Assembly (NCBI GenBank): GCA_002433675.1
Contig: DJIP01000220.1
Span: 1-24,222 of the forward strand
Source: Halomonas halophila
GTDB lineage: Bacteria > Pseudomonadota > Gammaproteobacteria > Pseudomonadales > Halomonadaceae
Direction: 5' to 3'
Length of the DNA: 24,222 nucleotides
In this document: one piece after another, positions 1 to 7,514 of the stretch
Layout: each line of letters opens with the position of its first letter
Position numbering within the stretch: the stretch's first letter is position 1
Program-made: the position numbers and the translations under genes
The notes under the pieces: generated by a model
Told to the model about the DNA's origin: nothing
The model's database searches: none
The model's input: the letters and a program-made list of their open reading frames with translations, nothing else

Positions 1-71
1 TGCTGCTGGTGCTGGTCACCCTGGTCCAGCAGTGGCTGTTGAGAAGGAGTGCACAGCATGGCTCACGCTGA
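1..71 (+). CDS. ABC transporter permease, C-terminal end (partial)
   Basis: Only the last codons are inside the window. The frame that starts at base 3 reads a Leu/Val-rich membrane-like segment followed by Gln-Gln-Trp-Leu-Leu-Arg-Arg and stops with TGA at 69-71; the other two frames are Cys/Trp-rich or interrupted. It overlaps the following permease start (ATG 58) by 14 bases. A hydrophobic helix ending in a basic tail, overlapping a second permease gene, is what the first permease of a PotB/PotC-type importer pair looks like. The identity rests mainly on this position. Confidence 0.6.
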   Translation, partial: LLVLVTLVQQWLLRRSAQHGSR

Positions 72-906
72 GACCCTGCCGGCTCACAAGGGCCCGGCCG
101 CAGCGCCGCTGTCGGCGACCTTCAATCCCTACGCCTGGATCGTCGGCAGCGTCTTCGCGGTACTGGCACTGCCGCTGGTGGCGACCCTGGGTTACGCCCT
201 GGCCACCCGCTGGGGCGCGACCCTGGTCCCCGATGGCCTGACCCTGGCCTGGTTCGTGGAGCTATGGACCACCCCTCGCTTTCTGGCCGCCTTCGCCCGG
301 TCGCTGGCCGTCGCCGTGGGTGCCCTGGCGCTGTCGCTGGTACTGGTGATGCCGGTGGCCCTGCTGGCCCATACCCGCTATCCGTGGCTTGACCGCTGGA
401 TGAATACCCTGATCCTGATGCCGTTCGCGGTGCCCCCGGTGGTGTCCTCGGTGGGGCTGCTCAAGCTCTACGCCGGCGGCCCGCTGCCGCTGGTGGGCAC
501 CCCCTGGATCCTGATACCCACCTACTTCACCATCGTGCTGCCGTTCATGTACCGCGCCATCGCCAACAGCCTGCGCGCGGTGGACGTGCAAAGCCTGATG
601 GACGCCGCCCAACTGCTGGGTGCCGGGCCGCTGAAGGCCTTCTTTCTGGTCATCCTGCCCAACCTGCGGGGCGGGGTGCAGATCGCCATCTTCCTGTCGT
701 TTTCGTTTTTGGTCGGCGAGTTCGTCTTCGCCAACATGCTGGTGGGCACCCGCTTCGAGACGCTGCAGGTCTATCTCAACAATATGCGCGGCGCCAGCGG
801 TCACTTCACCAGCGCCCTGGTGATCACCCTATTCGCCTTTACCCTGATCCTGACCTGGCTGGGCAATCGCCAGGCCGAGCACACCATCACGGAGGCCACA
901 CGATGA
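58..906 (+). CDS. ABC transporter inner-membrane permease (PotC/FbpB-type)
   Basis: A 282-residue membrane permease of a binding-protein-dependent ABC importer. About six hydrophobic segments are visible, roughly at residues 27-48, 80-104, 115-137, 152-166, 206-226 and 251-268. The EAA loop that docks on the ATPase lies at residues 182-201, starting Asp-Ala-Ala, with Gly188 and ending Ile-Leu-Pro. I chose ATG 58 because AAGGAG sits at 44-49 with an 8-base spacer; an in-frame GTG at 49 would lie on that ribosome site. Its stop overlaps the ATPase start as ATGA. Family knowledge: such permeases serve polyamine, ferric, phosphonate or sugar-phosphate importers. The substrate cannot be read from the permease, and the binding-protein gene is not in the window. 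Confidence 0.9.
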   Translation: MAHAETLPAHKGPAAAPLSATFNPYAWIVGSVFAVLALPLVATLGYALATRWGATLVPDGLTLAWFVELWTTPRFLAAFARSLAVAVGALALSLVLVMPVALLAHTRYPWLDRWMNTLILMPFAVPPVVSSVGLLKLYAGGPLPLVGTPWILIPTYFTIVLPFMYRAIANSLRAVDVQSLMDAAQLLGAGPLKAFFLVILPNLRGGVQIAIFLSFSFLVGEFVFANMLVGTRFETLQVYLNNMRGASGHFTSALVITLFAFTLILTWLGNRQAEHTITEATR

Positions 907-2084
907 TGGCTGCCACCACACCTGCCACCCGAGGCGCCGCCCCGTCCTCGGTCCAGACCACGACCCCGTCCGCACCGCAGCCCTCGATGCAGCCTTCGAC
1001 GCAGACCGGGGCCCCGCCGCGTCCGTCCGCGCCAGGCCGCCAGGAAAGCGGCAATGCGGTGTCGCTGAGGGGGCTGGCCAAGCGCTTCGGCGAGACCTCG
1101 GTGTTCGCCGACATCGACGCCGATATCGAGCACGGCGAGTTCATTACCCTGCTGGGGCCATCCGGCTGCGGCAAGTCGACCCTGCTGCGGGCCATCGCCG
1201 GACTGACCACGCTGGACGCCGGCAGCATCCACATCGGCGGTGACGACATCACCCGCCTGCCGCCCCAGCGGCGCGGGGTCGGCATGGTGTTTCAGCACTA
1301 TGCGCTGTTTCCCAACCTCAAGGTCGCCGACAACGTCGCCTTCGGCCTGCGCATGCAAAAGGTCCCCGGCGACGAGCGCGCGCGCCGGGTGGACGAGGTG
1401 CTGCGCCTGGTCGAGATGCAGGACCAGGCGCACAAGTTCCCCCACCAGCTGTCGGGCGGACAATGCCAGCGAGTGGCACTGGCACGCTCGCTGGTGGTAG
1501 AACCCAAGGTACTGCTGATGGACGAGCCGCTGTCGGCGCTGGACGCCCGCATTCGTCGACATCTGCGCGACCAGATCCGCGAGATTCAGAAGACCCTCGG
1601 CCTTACTACCCTGTTCGTGACCCATGATCAGGAAGAGGCCATGTTGATGTCCGACCGGGTGTTCCTGATGCACCGGGGGCGGATCCTGCAAAAGGACACC
1701 GCCGAGGTGCTCTACACCCGGCCCCGGGACGAAAACGCCGCAGGCTTCATGGGCCACTACTGCCTGCTCGACGCCGTAGAGGCCGCGCCACTGCTGGGCT
1801 TTCGCAGCCAGGCCGGGCGTGTCGCGCTGCGCCCCGAGGCGCTCTATCTCAGCGTGCAGGGCCGCCCCTTGGGTGGCGAGCTACCGGCGCGGGTGGGGCC
1901 AGGCGTCAGCGGACGTGTGCGTCGACATCGCCTGCTCGGTAACATCGTGCGCTACGACATCGACTGCGATGGCACCAGCCTTGCCGTCGACACCCTCAAT
2001 CGCTCCGCCCGCACCCTGCTGCCCGCCGGCTGCGAGGTGACGATCCACGTCGATCTCGACGAGGTTCAGGAGCTGGATGCATGA
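903..2084 (+). CDS. ABC transporter ATP-binding protein (PotA/FbpC family)
   Basis: A 393-residue ATPase that powers the permease pair. Walker A GPSGCGKST is at residues 85-93, the Q-loop Gln131, the signature LSGGQ at 183-187 (followed by Cys, where Gln is usual), Walker B ending in Asp-Glu-Pro at 207-209, the D-loop SALD at 211-214 and the switch His241. Residues about 285-390 form a C-terminal TOBE-like regulatory domain. Start ATG 903 overlaps the permease stop and has GGAGG at 891-895. The first 48 or so residues are an unusual Ala/Pro/Thr/Ser/Gln-rich, probably disordered extension before the ABC domain. Its stop overlaps the HAD gene start, which argues for a common mRNA. Confidence 0.93.
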   Translation: MMAATTPATRGAAPSSVQTTTPSAPQPSMQPSTQTGAPPRPSAPGRQESGNAVSLRGLAKRFGETSVFADIDADIEHGEFITLLGPSGCGKSTLLRAIAGLTTLDAGSIHIGGDDITRLPPQRRGVGMVFQHYALFPNLKVADNVAFGLRMQKVPGDERARRVDEVLRLVEMQDQAHKFPHQLSGGQCQRVALARSLVVEPKVLLMDEPLSALDARIRRHLRDQIREIQKTLGLTTLFVTHDQEEAMLMSDRVFLMHRGRILQKDTAEVLYTRPRDENAAGFMGHYCLLDAVEAAPLLGFRSQAGRVALRPEALYLSVQGRPLGGELPARVGPGVSGRVRRHRLLGNIVRYDIDCDGTSLAVDTLNRSARTLLPAGCEVTIHVDLDEVQELDA

Positions 2085-2821
2085 ACGATCTGACGAGCCC
2101 TGTCACCATGACCACTGACGCCTGCCACGGCGACGCCGCCAAGGCCCCCGACGCGCCCATGACCCTGGCTCTGTTCGACCTCGACGACACCCTGCTCGAC
2201 GGCGACATCACCGGACTGTGGAGCCAATGGCTGATCGATCTCGGCTGGATCGAGGACGGTGACGCCTACCGCGCCGCCTTCGCCGAGCACATGGCCGCCT
2301 ACGCCGCCGGAACGCTCGACATGGAAGCCCACCTGGCGCTGTTGCTGACACCGCTGACCGGCCGCCGCGAGGCCGACGTCAGGCAACAGGTCGACGCCTT
2401 CCTCGAAGCCGAGGTGGTGCCCCGACTCTTCCCCCAGGGCCACGAGCGCCTGGCCTGGCACCGTGACCAGGGCCATCGGGTGGTGATCATCTCGGCCTCG
2501 CCGATCCACGTGGTCGGGCCGCTGGCCGAGCGCCTCGGCGCCGATCAGGCGCTGGCCACCGCCCTCGAGCTCGACTCCCGCAGGCGCTACACCGGCAGGG
2601 CCGAGGGCATCCGCACCTTCCAGGGCGGCAAGCTCGAGGCGCTGCGCGAGTGGCTGGCCGAGCACACCCCGGTGGAGAGCTTCGGCTACTCCGACTCACG
2701 TAACGACCTGCCACTGCTGGAATTCGTCGACCGTCCCTTCGCCATCAACCCGGACCCGACGCTTGATGCCACCGCCCGCGAGCGCGGCTGGCCGGTACAG
2801 TGGTGGCGGCAGACCGACTGA
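2081..2821 (+). CDS. HAD-IB family phosphatase (SerB-like hydrolase)
   Basis: A 246-residue haloacid dehalogenase-type phosphomonoesterase. Motif I is DLDDT at residues 33-37 (nucleophile Asp33, acid/base Asp35), motif II Ser138 within ISAS, motif III Lys184, and motif IV Asp205/Asp209 in the SDSRND segment. The cap lies between motifs I and II, as in HAD-IB phosphoserine-phosphatase relatives. ATG 2081 overlaps the ATPase stop (ATGA) with AGGAG about nine bases upstream; ATG 2159, just before motif I, is an alternative that would drop a 26-residue non-conserved leader. Coupling to an importer suggests that it dephosphorylates the imported compound or a product of it. That is inference, and the substrate is unknown. 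Confidence 0.88.
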   Translation: MNDLTSPVTMTTDACHGDAAKAPDAPMTLALFDLDDTLLDGDITGLWSQWLIDLGWIEDGDAYRAAFAEHMAAYAAGTLDMEAHLALLLTPLTGRREADVRQQVDAFLEAEVVPRLFPQGHERLAWHRDQGHRVVIISASPIHVVGPLAERLGADQALATALELDSRRRYTGRAEGIRTFQGGKLEALREWLAEHTPVESFGYSDSRNDLPLLEFVDRPFAINPDPTLDATARERGWPVQWWRQTD

Positions 2822-2888
2822 GCGTGGAGGCACCCGGCGGAAAAGGTTAGGCTGTTACCTACCTTCTAATCTACAACGAGCCGCCCGT

Positions 2889-3797
2889 ATGACCTCTCCC
2901 GCCACCATCGCCCTGCTGGGCACCGGCATCATGGGCCTGCCCATGGGCCGCCATCTGATCCGTGCAGGCTTCCCCCTGCGTGCCTGGAATCGCAGCATCG
3001 ACAAGGCCGCCCCGCTGGGCGAGCTTGGCGCCACTCTGGCCAAGACGCCCATCGAGGCAACGGCAAACGCCCAGGCGGTGGTGATGATGGTGAGTTCGGG
3101 CGCGGTATGCGAGACGCTGCTGTTCGGCGACGACGGCATCGCCCGTCAGTTGTCCCCCGGCACCCTGCTCATCATGATGTCGACCATTGGCCACAGCGAG
3201 GCAATCGCCTTGGCCGAACGCTGTCGCGAGCTTGGCCTTGGCTGGGTGGACGCCCCGGTCTCCGGCGGCGAAAAGGGCGCGCGCGAAGGATCTCTTTCGA
3301 TCATGGCCGGAGCAGACGCCGCCGATTACGACAGGGCAAAGCCCATTCTCGAGGCCATGGGCCATCCCCTGCATATTGGCCCGGCAGGCAGCGGCGCCCT
3401 GGCCAAGCTGGTCAATCAGTTGACGGTGGCCAGCACCATCGCGGCGGTGTCGGAAGCCCTGGTGCTGGCCGAAGCCGGCGGCGCCGACCCCGCCAAGGTG
3501 CGCCAGGCCATGCTGGGGGGCTTCGCCTACTCGCGGATTCTCGACCAGCATGGTCAACGCATGCTGGACGGCGACTTCGCGCCCGGCGGCCCGGCCAGGC
3601 ATCAGTGGAAGGACACCCGCGCCGCCTGCGACGTCGCCCGGGAACTCGGCCTCGACTTGCCGCTGCTTGAGTTGACCGACCGCCTGTTCGGCGATCTGGT
3701 CAACGCGGGTGGTGCCGACCTCGACCACAGCGCCCTGCTGCTCGAGGTCCGGCGACGCAACGGCATGGCCGCCGGCGAACTCGACCGCGACGACTGA
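2889..3797 (+). CDS. NAD(P)-dependent beta-hydroxyacid dehydrogenase (3-hydroxyisobutyrate DH / tartronate semialdehyde reductase family)
   Basis: A 302-residue soluble oxidoreductase. The N-terminal Rossmann fold has GTGIMG at residues 11-16. The substrate-binding signature DAPVSGG lies at 121-127. The catalytic Lys173 and Asn176 sit in the GALAKLVNQ segment, and the C-terminal helical domain carries the family's Lys-Asp pair at 241-242. I chose ATG 2889 because it lies 10 residues before the Rossmann motif; the open frame upstream to 2763 runs into the preceding gene and codes for non-conserved residues. Ribosome site is weak. The gene is separated by 67 bases from the HAD gene and is convergent with a LysR gene 29 bases downstream. 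The exact hydroxyacid is not determinable. Confidence 0.9.
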   Translation: MTSPATIALLGTGIMGLPMGRHLIRAGFPLRAWNRSIDKAAPLGELGATLAKTPIEATANAQAVVMMVSSGAVCETLLFGDDGIARQLSPGTLLIMMSTIGHSEAIALAERCRELGLGWVDAPVSGGEKGAREGSLSIMAGADAADYDRAKPILEAMGHPLHIGPAGSGALAKLVNQLTVASTIAAVSEALVLAEAGGADPAKVRQAMLGGFAYSRILDQHGQRMLDGDFAPGGPARHQWKDTRAACDVARELGLDLPLLELTDRLFGDLVNAGGADLDHSALLLEVRRRNGMAAGELDRDD

Positions 3798-3826
3798 CGG
3801 GCAGCGCGTCCGCCTGGCGTTATCGG

Positions 3827-4744
3827 CTATTGGCTAATCGGGGCGTGGCCGCCCAGTCCTTGCCCCGATGACTCCCCCAACCGCTCGACGACAAAGGCCG
3901 CCATGGCAGCGGCGGCCGGCGACAGGCTACGACCGGCCAGGCGCACCAGGCCCACCTGGCGCTCTACCACAGGGCACTCCAGCGGAACGAACCTCAGCCG
4001 CTCGTACTCCTCGGCGAACGCCAGTCGTGGCAGGGTGGTGATGCCGAGCCCCGCCACCAGACTGGCGGTCAGCGAGATCATGTTGGAGATAAAGAAGGTG
4101 GGACTCGCCAGCAGCGCCTCGGCCTCGGTGCCCTCGAGCAGCCGCGAGGTGCCGTTGCCGATCAGGGTCTCGCCGGCAAGTTCACGCCAGTGCAGGCTCG
4201 CGCGATCGGCAAAGGGATGGTCATCGCGACACACCACCCCCACCTTGTCGCGCAGCAAAGGGGTAAACGTCAGGGCCTCGTCAGGCTGCCACAGGCTGGA
4301 TAGCCCGATATCCACTTCTCCCCCCAGCACTTGCTCGCGCACGAAGTCGGCGTTGCCGTCGTGCAGCGCCACGCGGATGCCCGGATAACGCTCGACGAAC
4401 TCCGACAGCAAGCTCGGCATCAGACGGCTGGCTACCGACGGCACCGCCGCCATGTCCAGATGCCCCGCCTGGCGCTCGACCTGGGCGAGCAGGTCGCGGC
4501 TCAGGCGATCATGCTGGAGGATCAGCTCGCGAAAGCGCGGCACGCAGTACTTGCCGAAGGGGGTGAGGCTCGCCTGGGCCCCCTTCTCGAACAGCGCCTC
4601 ACCAAGCCGCGCCTCCAGCTCACGTACCGCCATCGACACCGCCGGCTGACTGCGGTGAAGCTGGCGCGCAGCGGCATGAAAGCCGCCATGGTCGACGATG
4701 GCCAGCACGTAGCGCAGCGGCTGGATCTTGAGGTCTGGGAGCAT
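3827..4744 (-). CDS. LysR-family transcriptional regulator
   Basis: A 305-residue activator/repressor. The N-terminal winged helix-turn-helix covers about residues 5-62, with the typical Ala-Ala-Arg-Gln-Leu recognition region followed by SQPAVSMAV. An effector-binding domain of periplasmic-binding-protein fold follows from about residue 90. It is read away from the aldehyde dehydrogenase operon, and the 128 bases between them are the shared control region, so it most likely regulates that operon and itself. GAGGAA precedes ATG 4744 closely; another ATG five bases upstream is out of frame. The effector is unknown; a substrate or intermediate of the downstream pathway is the usual expectation for this family. 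Confidence 0.92.
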   Translation of the reverse strand: MLPDLKIQPLRYVLAIVDHGGFHAAARQLHRSQPAVSMAVRELEARLGEALFEKGAQASLTPFGKYCVPRFRELILQHDRLSRDLLAQVERQAGHLDMAAVPSVASRLMPSLLSEFVERYPGIRVALHDGNADFVREQVLGGEVDIGLSSLWQPDEALTFTPLLRDKVGVVCRDDHPFADRASLHWRELAGETLIGNGTSRLLEGTEAEALLASPTFFISNMISLTASLVAGLGITTLPRLAFAEEYERLRFVPLECPVVERQVGLVRLAGRSLSPAAAAMAAFVVERLGESSGQGLGGHAPISQ

Positions 4745-4872
4745 GGCATTTCCTCACACAGGCCGTCACACAGGCAAGCGGTAAGTATTCCTTATCATAT
4801 GCTCGTTATTATTGATTATCTTTATTTTGGTGACTCTCCTAGGCTGTGTCGCATTCGCCACAGGAGGTCATC
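4745..4872. promoter_or_regulatory. Divergent control region between lysR and the aldehyde dehydrogenase operon
   Basis: The region is markedly AT-richer in its middle (about 4785-4835) than its surroundings. It holds a T-N11-A dyad, TAAG-N5-CTTA at 4782-4794, the form expected for a LysR-type site. Two copies of TCACACAGGC lie at 4754-4763 and 4766-4775 (12-base period). A strong AGGAGGT at 4862-4868 precedes ATG 4873. I cannot place convincing -35/-10 hexamers. Confidence 0.45.
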
Positions 4873-6318
4873 ATGTCCCAGCAGTCAGCCTACCCACTCT
4901 ATATCGACGGCCAGTGGATCGACGGCGTCGACCAGATCGAGAACCGCAGCCCGTCGGATACCAGCGACCTGATCGGCGTCTACGCCCAGGCCTCGACCGA
5001 CCAGGTCAAGGACGCCATCAGCGCCGCCCGCAGGGGCGGCCGAGAATGGGCCAAGAGCGGCCTGGAGCAGCGCTACGGCGTGCTGATGGCGGTGGGCGAC
5101 GAGCTGATGGCGCGCAAGGCCGAGCTCGGCGAGCTGCTGGCCCGTGAAGAGGGCAAGACCCTGGCCGAGGCGGTCGGCGAGGTCCATCGCTCCGCCCAGT
5201 TCTTCCACTACTACGCCGCCGAGGTGCTGCGCCAGATCGACGAGCGCGCCGAGTCGGTGCGCCCCGGCGTGGAGGTAGAGGTGCGCCGCGAGCCGGTGGG
5301 GGTGGTCGGTGTCATCAGCCCCTGGAACTTCCCCATGGCCACCGCGGTGTGGAAGATCGCCCCGGCGCTGGCCTTCGGCAACGCCGTGGTGTTCAAGCCG
5401 GCCAACCTGGTCCCGGGCAGCGCCTGGGCGCTGACCGAGATTCTCAGCCGCCAGGCGCTGCCCGCCGGCACCTTCAACCTGATCATGGGGCCGGGCGCGA
5501 GCGTCGGCGACGCCTTGATCGCAAGCCCCGAGATCAACGCCCTGACCTTTACCGGGTCGCTTGAGGTCGGTCGCCGGGTGGCCGGCGCCACCGCCGCCAA
5601 CCTGGTCAAGTGTCAGCTCGAGATGGGCTCGAAGAATGCGCTGATCGTGGCCGACGACGCCGATCTCGACCTCGCCGTGGAGGCCGCCTTCAACGGCGCC
5701 TACTCCGGCACCGGCCAGAAGTGCACCGCCTCGTCGCGGCTGATCGTCACCGAAAAGGTCCACGACGCCTTCGTCGAGCGGCTGATCGAGCGCCTGAGGC
5801 AGGTGCGTGTCGGCCCCGCCCTGGAAGACGGCGTGCACATCGGCCCGGCAGCCGACGCCCGCCAGCTTGCCTCCAACCTGGCATGGGTCGAACGCGCCCA
5901 GGCCGACGGGGCTCGGCTGGTGTTCGGCGGCGAGCGCGTCAGTGCGGCAAGCGACGGCTACTTTATGGCACCGGCGCTTCTGGTAGACACCACCAACGAC
6001 ATGGCCATCAATCGCGAGGAGGTGTTCGGCCCGATCGCTTGCGTGATCAAGGTCGCCGACGCCAACGAGGCCATCGAGGTGCTCAACGACACCCACTTCG
6101 GCCTGACCGCCGGCATCATCACCGACTCGCTGAAGCTTGCCAGCGAGTTCAAGGCCCGCGCCGAGACCGGCTGCGTGATGGTCAACCTGCCCACCGCTGG
6201 CACCGACTACCACGTGCCCTTCGGCGGCCGCAAGGCGTCGAGCTTCGGCCCCCGCGAGCAGGGCCGCTACGCCCGCGAGTTCTACACCGTGGTCAAGACC
6301 TGCTACGTCAAGGCCTGA
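4873..6318 (+). CDS. NAD(P)-dependent aldehyde dehydrogenase (alpha-ketoglutaric semialdehyde dehydrogenase-like)
   Basis: A 481-residue member of the ALDH superfamily that oxidises an aldehyde to a carboxylate. The catalytic nucleophile is Cys284 in GTGQKCTAS, the general base Glu250 in LEMGSKN, the oxyanion Asn152 in PWNFP, and EVFGP is at 383-387. The C-terminal segment TAGTDYHVPFGGRK around residues 441-454 recalls alpha-ketoglutaric semialdehyde dehydrogenases of hydroxyproline and sugar-acid pathways. The base motif is LEMGSKN where most relatives have GGKN. Start ATG 4873 has an excellent AGGAGGT; codons upstream to 4846 lie before it and are not used. It is first in a six-gene block and 11 bases before the next gene. 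The exact aldehyde is inferred, not shown. Confidence 0.92.
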   Translation: MSQQSAYPLYIDGQWIDGVDQIENRSPSDTSDLIGVYAQASTDQVKDAISAARRGGREWAKSGLEQRYGVLMAVGDELMARKAELGELLAREEGKTLAEAVGEVHRSAQFFHYYAAEVLRQIDERAESVRPGVEVEVRREPVGVVGVISPWNFPMATAVWKIAPALAFGNAVVFKPANLVPGSAWALTEILSRQALPAGTFNLIMGPGASVGDALIASPEINALTFTGSLEVGRRVAGATAANLVKCQLEMGSKNALIVADDADLDLAVEAAFNGAYSGTGQKCTASSRLIVTEKVHDAFVERLIERLRQVRVGPALEDGVHIGPAADARQLASNLAWVERAQADGARLVFGGERVSAASDGYFMAPALLVDTTNDMAINREEVFGPIACVIKVADANEAIEVLNDTHFGLTAGIITDSLKLASEFKARAETGCVMVNLPTAGTDYHVPFGGRKASSFGPREQGRYAREFYTVVKTCYVKA

Positions 6319-6329
6319 GGAGAGACGTC

Positions 6330-7334
6330 ATGTCCCGAGAAATGCTGACCGTCGACGGCCTGCAGTACTCCAACTGGTCGCGGGAAATCTTCGAGCAGAT
6401 GCGCGAAGGCGGCCTGGACGCCGTCCACGCCACCCTGGTCTACCACGAGACCACCCGCGAGACGCTGTCGCGCCTGGGTGAGTGGAACCGCCGCTTCGAG
6501 GCCCATGCCGACCTGATCATGCCGGTGCGCGGGCCCGGCGATATCGCCAGGGCCCAGGCCAGCGGGCGCATCGGGGTTTTTCTCGGCGCCCAGAACTGCT
6601 CGCCCATCGAGGACGACATCGACATGGTCGAGGTGATGCGCGGTCTCGGCCTCTTGATCATGCAGCTCACCTACAACAACCAGAGTCTGCTGGCCTGTGG
6701 CTGCTACGAGGCAGAAGACAGCGGCATCACCCGCTTCGGGCGCCAGGTGATCCGCGAGATGAACCGGGTCGGCATGGTCATCGACATGTCCCACAGCGCC
6801 GAGCGCTCGACCCTCGAGGCCATCGAGCTGTCGAGCCGTCCGGTGATCATCTCCCACGCCAACCCCGAGAGCTTCCACCCGGCCAAGCGCAACAAGTCCG
6901 ATCGGGTACTCAGGGCCATCGCCGAGTGCGACGGCCTGCTGGGCTTCTCGGCCTACCCCTTCCACCTGCGTAACGGCCCGGACTGCACCCTTGCCGAGTA
7001 CTGCGAGATGATCGCCCGCACCGCCGACCTGATGGGGGTCGAACACCTGGGCATCGGCACCGACCTGTGTCAGAACCAGCCCACCTCGGTGCTCGACTGG
7101 ATGCGCAACGGCCGCTGGTCCAAGGACATGGACTACGGCGAGGGCAGCGCCGCCAACGCCGGCTGGCCACGGCCACTGGCCTGGCTCAGAGACAGTCGCG
7201 ACTTCCCCAACCTGATACAGGGCCTGCGCGACGTCGGCATGAACGAGGACGAAGTGGCCGGCATCATGGGCCGCAACTGGGTGGCGCTGCTGGAGCGCGC
7301 CGCCACGCCTCAGGGTATCGCCAAGGTCGCCTGA
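6330..7334 (+). CDS. M19 (renal dipeptidase) family protein with altered metal site
   Basis: A 334-residue amidohydrolase-fold protein of the membrane-dipeptidase family, with no signal peptide. The second half of the metal site is present: His155 (MSHS), His176 (ISHAN) and Asp245 (GIGTD), matching His198, His219 and Asp288 of the human enzyme. The first half is not. The N-terminal Asp-Gly-His-Asn-Asp motif reads Asp-Gly-Leu-Gln-Tyr (residues 9-13), and the bridging Glu is Gln88. Zinc dipeptidase activity is therefore doubtful, although the fold is intact. From memory, M19 genes of this kind occur beside dimethylglycine/betaine catabolism genes in Pseudomonas, which suits the BCCT gene next door. 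Start ATG 6330 follows GAGGAGAG, 11 bases after the aldehyde dehydrogenase stop. Confidence 0.85.
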   Translation: MSREMLTVDGLQYSNWSREIFEQMREGGLDAVHATLVYHETTRETLSRLGEWNRRFEAHADLIMPVRGPGDIARAQASGRIGVFLGAQNCSPIEDDIDMVEVMRGLGLLIMQLTYNNQSLLACGCYEAEDSGITRFGRQVIREMNRVGMVIDMSHSAERSTLEAIELSSRPVIISHANPESFHPAKRNKSDRVLRAIAECDGLLGFSAYPFHLRNGPDCTLAEYCEMIARTADLMGVEHLGIGTDLCQNQPTSVLDWMRNGRWSKDMDYGEGSAANAGWPRPLAWLRDSRDFPNLIQGLRDVGMNEDEVAGIMGRNWVALLERAATPQGIAKVA

Positions 7335-7514
7335 GGCGATCCGCTGCCCCGCCACAAACAAGCCACCGACCAGCCTTCGACCAGCGTCCAACCAGACACT
7401 GACTAGCCACCGACCCGCCGGCATCCCAGATCTCAACAACAACCGAATGCCGGCGGTCATCAACCACCATAACAGGCACCGCCCCGACGGTGCCGCACGC
7501 CAGAGGTTCACGCC
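7335..7514 (+). other. 180-base intergenic segment with two stem-loops before the BCCT gene
   Basis: The longest gap inside the operon. It holds a perfect 10-base inverted repeat (CCGCCGGCAT at 7415-7424 and ATGCCGGCGG at 7447-7456, 22-base loop), then a compact hairpin (GGCACCG at 7475-7481, CGGTGCC at 7488-7494, 6-base loop) eight bases before the ribosome site. AGCCACCGACC occurs twice, at 7361-7371 and 7405-7415. No T-tract follows either stem, so they look like processing, stability or translation-control structures more than terminators. Confidence 0.45.

Noticed and set aside
49..57. In-frame GTG start for the permease
   Set aside because: It overlaps the AAGGAG ribosome site that is ideally placed for ATG 58.
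2081..2821. Phosphonoacetaldehyde hydrolase (PhnX)
   Set aside because: Motif I is DLDDT with a SerB-like arrangement; PhnX has a different motif I and cap.
4885..6213. 442-residue antisense open frame in the aldehyde dehydrogenase gene
   Set aside because: It mirrors third-position GC bias and contains no recognisable domain.
5610..6329. Open frame continuing upstream of the M19-like gene
   Set aside because: It lies inside the aldehyde dehydrogenase in another frame and codes for an Arg-rich shadow peptide; ATG 6330 has its own ribosome site.
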